A DNA stretch of 64,000 nt from Nereocystis luetkeana (lineage: Eukaryota > Sar > Phaeophyceae > Laminariales > Laminariaceae), in the NCBI GenBank assembly GCA_031213475.1, contig JARUPZ010000018.1, forward strand, positions 8,878,406-8,942,405, given 5' to 3'. A program made the translations under genes and the position numbers. The notes below the pieces were generated by a model. That model was not told the DNA's origin, did no database searches, and worked only from the letters and a program-made list of their open reading frames with translations. Shown here piece by piece: positions 58,565-64,000 of the stretch. How positions within the stretch are numbered: the stretch's first letter is position 1; the number at the start of each line of letters is the position of its first letter.

Positions 58565-61500
58565 TCACACGCCGATGTCGCCCTTGTTCCGTCGGTACTC
58601 AAAGTGAGCTATCAACGCCTCCTTAAGGTGAAAGTGCCCGTCCTCCTTCTCAAGTTTATCGACCTTGCCCTTCCCATACATTGGGCTCCCCCCGTGCCCG
58701 ACCGAGCTCTCGTCCAACGCGGGCTCGTGGTCCCGAGGGTCGTGCAAGCCGTCCTGCCCCCCCCAGTCTTCCCCGGGCTCCAGCTTGTCCAGCCCCTCCT
58801 CCAGCGACCGCACCATGTTGTGGAGGGTGCAGCAGGCCCGGAACATGTTGTCGATGTCCATTTTGTTGTCGTACGGGACCTGCAGCTTGAGGATTCGGAA
58901 GCGCCCCTTCAGGGTGCCGAAGAAGCGCCCGATGTCCTCGCGCGCGGCGGCCAAGGCCTCGCTCCACCTCGACTCTTCCTCCGACGCAGGGTACCTGATG
59001 GGTCCCATTAGCGCCGCCCACTGCCGGTTTCGGGTGGGGGTGGGTGAGAGACGAGGAAGTGGGCAGAGCAAGGTTGTATTTATTTATGTGCGGTTGCTTG
59101 AGTGTGTACTAGATAGGGTTGGTTGTGTGTCGCAGTCGATCCATCGCGTTCCATAGAAATCGTACGATTCAGTCGACGTCGGAATCGCCGAATGGAAACG
59201 GTTATTTTTTGCCGATGCATTCATACCGTAAGGTCTTTCACAGGCTATAATAACCCCCACACCAGCAGGGGGGAGGGAGGGGGGGTTGGAGTTTTCTCGC
59301 GCAAATCGATCGAAATTCGAGATATTTAACGGCCGCGTCACCTGAAATGAAGGGTAAAAATGGCTTCGCCGGAATCGATAAAAATTGAATCGAGCTTCCT
59401 CTCCGATTCAGAGTCCTAGTGTTTATCGATCAAGGATTGGTATGGTGGGCGACGACTATAAGCAGGCGCCAAAAAAAAACCAGTGTGATTGCGGGTAAGG
59501 GAGTCGTGTTTACGACTTGGTTCAGAATCGACGAAACGGTTGAACCATGTTGGACACTGAACCCTACTGCAAGGCCGATGGCAATGGGAGCGCGATGTTT
59601 CCATAAAAAACGAATCTCGAGCATACTCGCCATAATATGTCAGTACCGTCCGCTATGAGCACGAACGAATCTTAATCTTTACAACAAAAAATCCAATTTT
59701 TGGAAAAAAAAACACACGAAAACGATCATTCCTGTGCAAATGTTGGGGCAAGATCTGCTTGAGAAAAACTCGGCGAAATGTATAGTTCGAAGGAGCGAGA
59801 TTCTGAGTCCTCGACAGAGATCGATCGATAAACCGAACGATTGCGGCATGACCTCTGGAAGGGGCGCGCTCGTTAGGGGCTCCAGCCCACCGTAGGGTCA
59901 CAGTGTTTCGACTGCGTCATGAACTATGGGCGGGGCACGCTCGTTAGGAGCTCCAACCCGCCTTCGGGGCACAGCAGTGTTCACCCAATAGCCTGTGATA
60001 TGTGGCGGGCGCTGGCCAGGGGTATTATTTATTATTAAAAAATGGATGACCGCTGGTGTGTAGAAAACAGACGACAAAAGTACTCGATCCCTGTAAGTCG
60101 GCCAAAAATATACTGTCTTTCAGGTTTGGCAGAAGAGCGTCGAACGTCGCCGGCAAGCTCTCAGACCCTAGACCACGGATCCCCCAGATATCTTCGGGGC
60201 CGTCATCTACATTCGCTGGCCTTGCCCGACACCAAGCGGGTTGGCCGTTGGTTGAGTCCATGTCGAAATCGAAGGTCTATCGTCGCATGAGCTTGTTTTT
60301 CATCAGCGTGTTGACATCTTGCAACGACAAAAAACAATCGCGCCGCCCGCAGCCGCGTGAAAAAAAAAGGACGGTGGTCTTTCCTTTTTTCCTATAGCGG
60401 TGGTACGAGAATAACTTCAGCTGTTTGTTGAAAGGAAGAGTGTGGAAACAAAACTTTGCAACATCGCGTTTCCATTAGCATCGGTCTAAGCCTAACCTTA
60501 CCTAACCTTAATCCCCAGCCTTGACCCTTTCCGCACGGGAAAACTATCGGAATGAAGCTGTAAGGAGGAGTTTGTGTGCTTTCTCAACCGTTTTTTCGAC
60601 TCTGATGGGCCGAGTTGTACCAGGTTTATATTACTTTGTACCAAATGGCCGTTTTTTCCGGAATAGTTCACTTTTCTCGTTTGGCCGCGGGTCTTTTCTC
60701 GTGCTTCCTGCTGCGGGGATGCTCGAGCAGTACGCAGCAGTAAAACAACAGCAACAGCCGGCGTACGAGTGCTGCTCGAGTCGAGTGTTGCTCGAGTGCC
60801 GCTGGGTGCTACTGCTGCTGCTGCTGCTGCTGCTGCTGAGTGCTCGTGCCCGTGACCGCTTGGCCACGCCGTGCTCGTGTTTGTCTCGTGCTTGTTGCCC
60901 TTGATCAATCGAGTCATCGTGGTACTACTGTGTCCTTTTTTTTTGCGGTGCAATAGGCCATGGTTGGAAACCTACTCATGCTCGTGCGCTCGAGTGCTGC
61001 TCGAGCGGTACGCAGCAACACAAGAACAGCAACACCAGGCGTACGAGTGCTGCTCGAATCGAGTGTTGCTCGAGTGCTGCTGAGTGTTGCTGCTGCTGCT
61101 GCTACTGAGTGTTCGTGTGCTCGTGACTGCTTGGCCACAAGAAATGAGAGCACGCTGTATCCACCACGTACATACCTGGTAGATTTTTTCAAACTGATCC
61201 GACCCGGTAAAGAAGTACAGATCACACAGATCCCACTCAGGTGCACACCTGTGAAATATCCGCCTCATACAGATCCATCCCGGCTAAACATGATGCAAAT
61301 AAGTCTGAAGTATCCAGATTTCACAGATCCTCCAGACCATACAACAATCCCGCAGGTCATGCAGATCCTGCAGATCATGCAGACCCACCGAAAAAAATGT
61401 GCGTTTCATGCAGATCGTACATACCCTATTCCGGTGTACAGATCATACAGACCATACAGATTCCACTCAGGTACATCATACAGATCCTGCAGATTATACT

Positions 61501-63477
61501 GATCCTGCAGATCGATGACACCCACCGATAAACATGTGCAGATCATGCAGATCGTACAGACCCTATCTCGCTAAAGATGTGTACAGATCGGCAGATCGCA
61601 CAGATCCCATCCCGGTCAAACTGTACTGATGGTACAGATCACACAGCTTGTACTCAGGTACACATCTATGAAAATTGTAACCAGACAGATCCCCTTCCGG
61701 CTAAACATTTGCGTGTCATTGAGATCAACCAGATCCCACTTCGCACACCAGTGGAAATGATACGGAACATATCTGTCTCTCAAGGCAAACTAGTAGGAGT
61801 GTGTCGATAATTGATCCTTCGGATCATTCATGCAGACCCTCCGCATCATGCACACATGGCGTTCAGATCATCCCACCCGGCACGCAAGTGCAATCATCAA
61901 GACCAAGCAGATCTCACTGGCAAAACAAGAGTGATACATCTACATTATACAGACCCTGCAGATCGTACAGATCCTTCAGATCATGCGGACCCACCCACGC
62001 AAAGCTATTCATCAGTTAATCACGGCACATGCATGTTCGATTAACATGCATGTATGTGTAGTTCATGCAGATCGTGCAGACCCCACCCAGTAGAGGTGTT
62101 CAGATCATCAAAGATCACATATATCGATGATACAGATCCCACCCAGGCGATAAATACCTGGATGATACAAACCCCGTCAGTTTCCTTCTGAGTGCTACGC
62201 TCTCCTCTGAGCAATACAGTGGTCCATATCTCCTACCAGGTATACACCAAGACATGCGAGAGCATCGAAGACTAGACTACTACTCTTCGCTTTCAGGACA
62301 AAAATCTGTAGCCCATGACTCAGTTAAATCCGAGATCATTTTTACCCAAAAAAAGAGGTGCAAGGGTTTTACATGCGTCTCCCTTTTCAACTTGCGACAC
62401 CCTCCCGATTTCATGCCACCCACAACCCGAAGGGGAACCTTGTACTGTAACGTATTGGATCAAGGCTACAAAAACTCGCCACGCGCCAAAGATTCGTCTA
62501 CGTGCTGCGTCATTGAGGAAGGAAGGAAGGAAGGAAGGAAGGAAGGAAGGAAGGAAGGAAGGAAGGAAGGAAGGAAGGAAGGAAGGAAGGGAAGGAAGGA
62601 AGGAAGGAAGGGAAGGAAGGAAGGAAGGAAGGAAGGAAGGAAGGGAAGGAAGGAAGGAAGGAAGGAAGGAAGGAAGGAAGGAAGGAAGGAAGGGAGGGAA
62701 GGAAGGAAGCAAGGAAGGAAGGGAAGGAAGGAAGGAAGGAAGGAAGATAGGAAGGAAGGAAGGGAAGGAAGGAAGGAAGGAGGAAAAAACAAAAGCCGTT
62801 CTGAACAGCACAACCCACCCTCCTTCGCCTTGCCACTGAAAAAATTCGTAAGAGCCGCCCAAACGAGACAACCGAAACGGCAAACAAACAAACAAACAAA
62901 CACCAAACACCACGAACAGACTGGTCGCGGAATACCCCTCCCTCACCATGTGATTATCGCTGTCCGAAATGCAGTAGTTGCCCCTGTGCTCGACCAGCGT
63001 GCCGTCTGCTTTTCTGAGGTGGTAAACCTTCTCCGTGTACGTCCGGGAGTGTCGGAACGACGAAATCGCTTGGTCGTGGCGGATCACGGTCTTGTCGTTC
63101 ATACGCCCCGCCAAGCCCTTTGTCACTGCCAGGGCCCGGCCGGTGTGATCCACCGTCGCCTGATAAACGAGGACTGGAAAGTCCTCCTTGCCCGTGTAAC
63201 CGCTCTCGCTCGAGGGAGGGCAGCTTCCCCAGCGGACCCGCATGACGTCCGTCGACCCGATAGCCCCCGTGTACCCAAGGCGGTCGTACTGGGCCATGAC
63301 CCTGTCTTGCTCGGCTCCCTCGGGGAGACGGACGTGCTGGCTGAATACTTCCCGGGCGAGGCGGCTTGCGAACTTGTGGAAGGTCGTCTGGACGGCCGCC
63401 TGGGTCATGAGGGACATCCGGCAGACGTCTTCGAGGCAGTTCATGCCCCTTCCCAGGATGTGGAGCGCTGCCAGCAC
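58565..63477 (-). CDS. PIF/Harbinger-type DDE transposase (HARBI1-like), 5' incomplete, two exons
   Basis: Exons 62947-63477 (acceptor CCGGCAG at its start, donor GTGAGG) and 58565-59020 (acceptor CCGGCAG, stop TGA) join in phase to 328 residues. Exon 1 gives GAIGSTDVMRVRWGSCPPSS (first catalytic Asp), then YTGKEDFPVLVYQATVDHTG, GRMNDKTVI and NYCISDSDNHM (second Asp). Exon 2 gives WAALMGPIRYP, REDIGRFFGTLKGRFRILKL (third acidic position, usually 'ER.FG.LK.RFR') and CCTLHNMV. This is the DDE_Tnp_4 order. Second-Asp context D-N-H-M-W stands where G-Y-H-x-W is usual. The joint crosses the 3.9-kb intron precisely between H-M and W. Earlier exons should lie beyond 63477. It may be an old transposon or a host-adopted gene; no terminal repeats were found. 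Confidence 0.75.
60716..61135 (+). repeat. Imperfect duplication with (CTG)n and GCTCGAG words
   Basis: About 60716-60867 and 60985-61135 share GTACGAGTGCTGCTCGA, GAGTGTTGCTCGAGTGC, a (CTG)n run and GACYGCTTGGCCAC. Both are in the transposase intron. Confidence 0.7.
61190..62170 (+). repeat. CAGATC-rich satellite
   Basis: Irregular repeats of CATRCAGATC with longer phrases CAGATCCCAYCCGGCTAAACATG and CAGATCGTACAGACC. About 1 kb inside the transposase intron. Open frames are of low complexity. Confidence 0.75.
62515..62795. repeat. (GGAA)n microsatellite, about 280 bp
   Basis: Nearly pure GGAA with occasional GGGAA shifts, about 150 bases downstream of the transposase donor on its sense strand (TTCC). 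Long open frames crossing it are artefacts. Confidence 0.9.
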
Positions 63478-64000
63478 CTGCCGGGGGGGGTACGTACGAT
63501 AGGTGCATGTTGTTCTTCCCTTTCAAACCGCTCTCTTATACCTGGCATATACTTACTTGTCGACATCCAGGACACTCAGTGTCCGCGCTGATTTCTGCTG
63601 CATCCTACTAAGAGAGAAGCACAAGATCCGGTGGTGACAAAACTACGAGATAGAGATAATATCTACTGCTGTAGAAAAATACGGTAGGCCTAGTAGACGT
63701 TGCACGGCAATATCAAAGGCGCCAGACACGAAAAGTAAACATGAACGAGGGACAAAAAGAAGAAGATATAGACAACGGGTTCGTTCGTGTACACGCACCC
63801 GAGTCATCGCAACGGCGCGGAGTGAGTTCCTTGTCACAAACATCTGGTATACCAACACCATGGTCTACTTTTTTACCGCAGCGCAGGCGGGCTGTACATC
63901 AAGTAGCCTGGGGGGGGGGGAGGCCAATTTTGCACACCAAGGGTGAAAATGCACTCGACACACCCATTATTAATACTATATTATGGTTCTAGTGTAGATG
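63478..64000. other. No recognisable gene
   Basis: Intron or upstream flank of the transposase gene. A short stretch near 63558-63585 matches the dispersed repeat at 46860. No further exon could be picked out. Confidence 0.4.

Noticed and set aside
58352-59156. Plus-strand frames of 160-220 codons over the transposase exon
   Set aside because: Antisense shadows of the conserved minus-strand DDE domain.
62254-63591. 445-codon plus frame and overlapping Leu/Pro/Ser minus frames
   Set aside because: They are carried open by the (GGAA)n repeat; only 62947-63477 on the minus strand has conserved coding content.

Overview
The window looks like nuclear DNA of an intron-rich, repeat-rich eukaryote. 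My best guess is a photosynthetic stramenopile such as a brown alga, but this is inference and not proven. The reasons are conserved genes cut into short exons by kilobase introns, splice donors that are mostly GTGAGN or GTGCGN, many homopolymer C/G tracts and microsatellites, and a dense mix of chromodomain Ty3/gypsy elements, LINEs, a tRNA-derived SINE, a PIF/Harbinger-type transposase and small palindromic repeats. Nothing in the window is bacterial or organellar.

Layout. At 1-2436 (minus) is the 5' end of an ABCA-like transporter gene; its first intron holds a SINE and a LINE tail. A LINE 3' tail lies at 3112-3646. At 4552-14889 (minus) is a full-length Ty3/gypsy element with apparently identical 488-bp LTRs and a 4-bp target duplication. 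A 5'-truncated LINE (15150-17749) and a solo LTR of the same gypsy family (17836-18334) follow. At 22296-32802 (minus) is a ten-exon gene for translation initiation factor eIF3 subunit L. At 38752-55020 (plus) is a multi-exon gene for a nuclear bromodomain protein. At 58565-63477 (minus) are two exons of a Harbinger-type DDE transposase split by a 3.9-kb intron full of satellites.

The most notable item is the gypsy element. Between its zinc-knuckle Gag and its protease, the polyprotein carries a complete NADAR (YbiA/DUF1768-like) domain. That enzyme family is known for N-glycosidase action on ADP-ribose-linked substrates, including ADP-ribosylated guanine in DNA. Gag has no visible capsid, Gag and Pol share one frame and are separated by a single UGA, and the 3' end encodes a chromodomain followed by a Tudor-like module. 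A retrotransposon carrying its own candidate de-ADP-ribosylation enzyme would be a good candidate for an undescribed counter-defence or host-interaction system.

The rest of the sequence is mostly introns and intergenic repeats: two palindromic MITE-like families (one showing a nested insertion), a family of 0.3-0.55-kb repeats bounded by poly-C/G tracts, several minisatellites, and a tandem array made from an exon/intron junction of the bromodomain gene. Long stretches with no recognisable gene are listed as such. Exon boundaries were read by eye from GT/AG sites, reading phase and protein similarity, so individual junctions may be off even where a gene call is firm.
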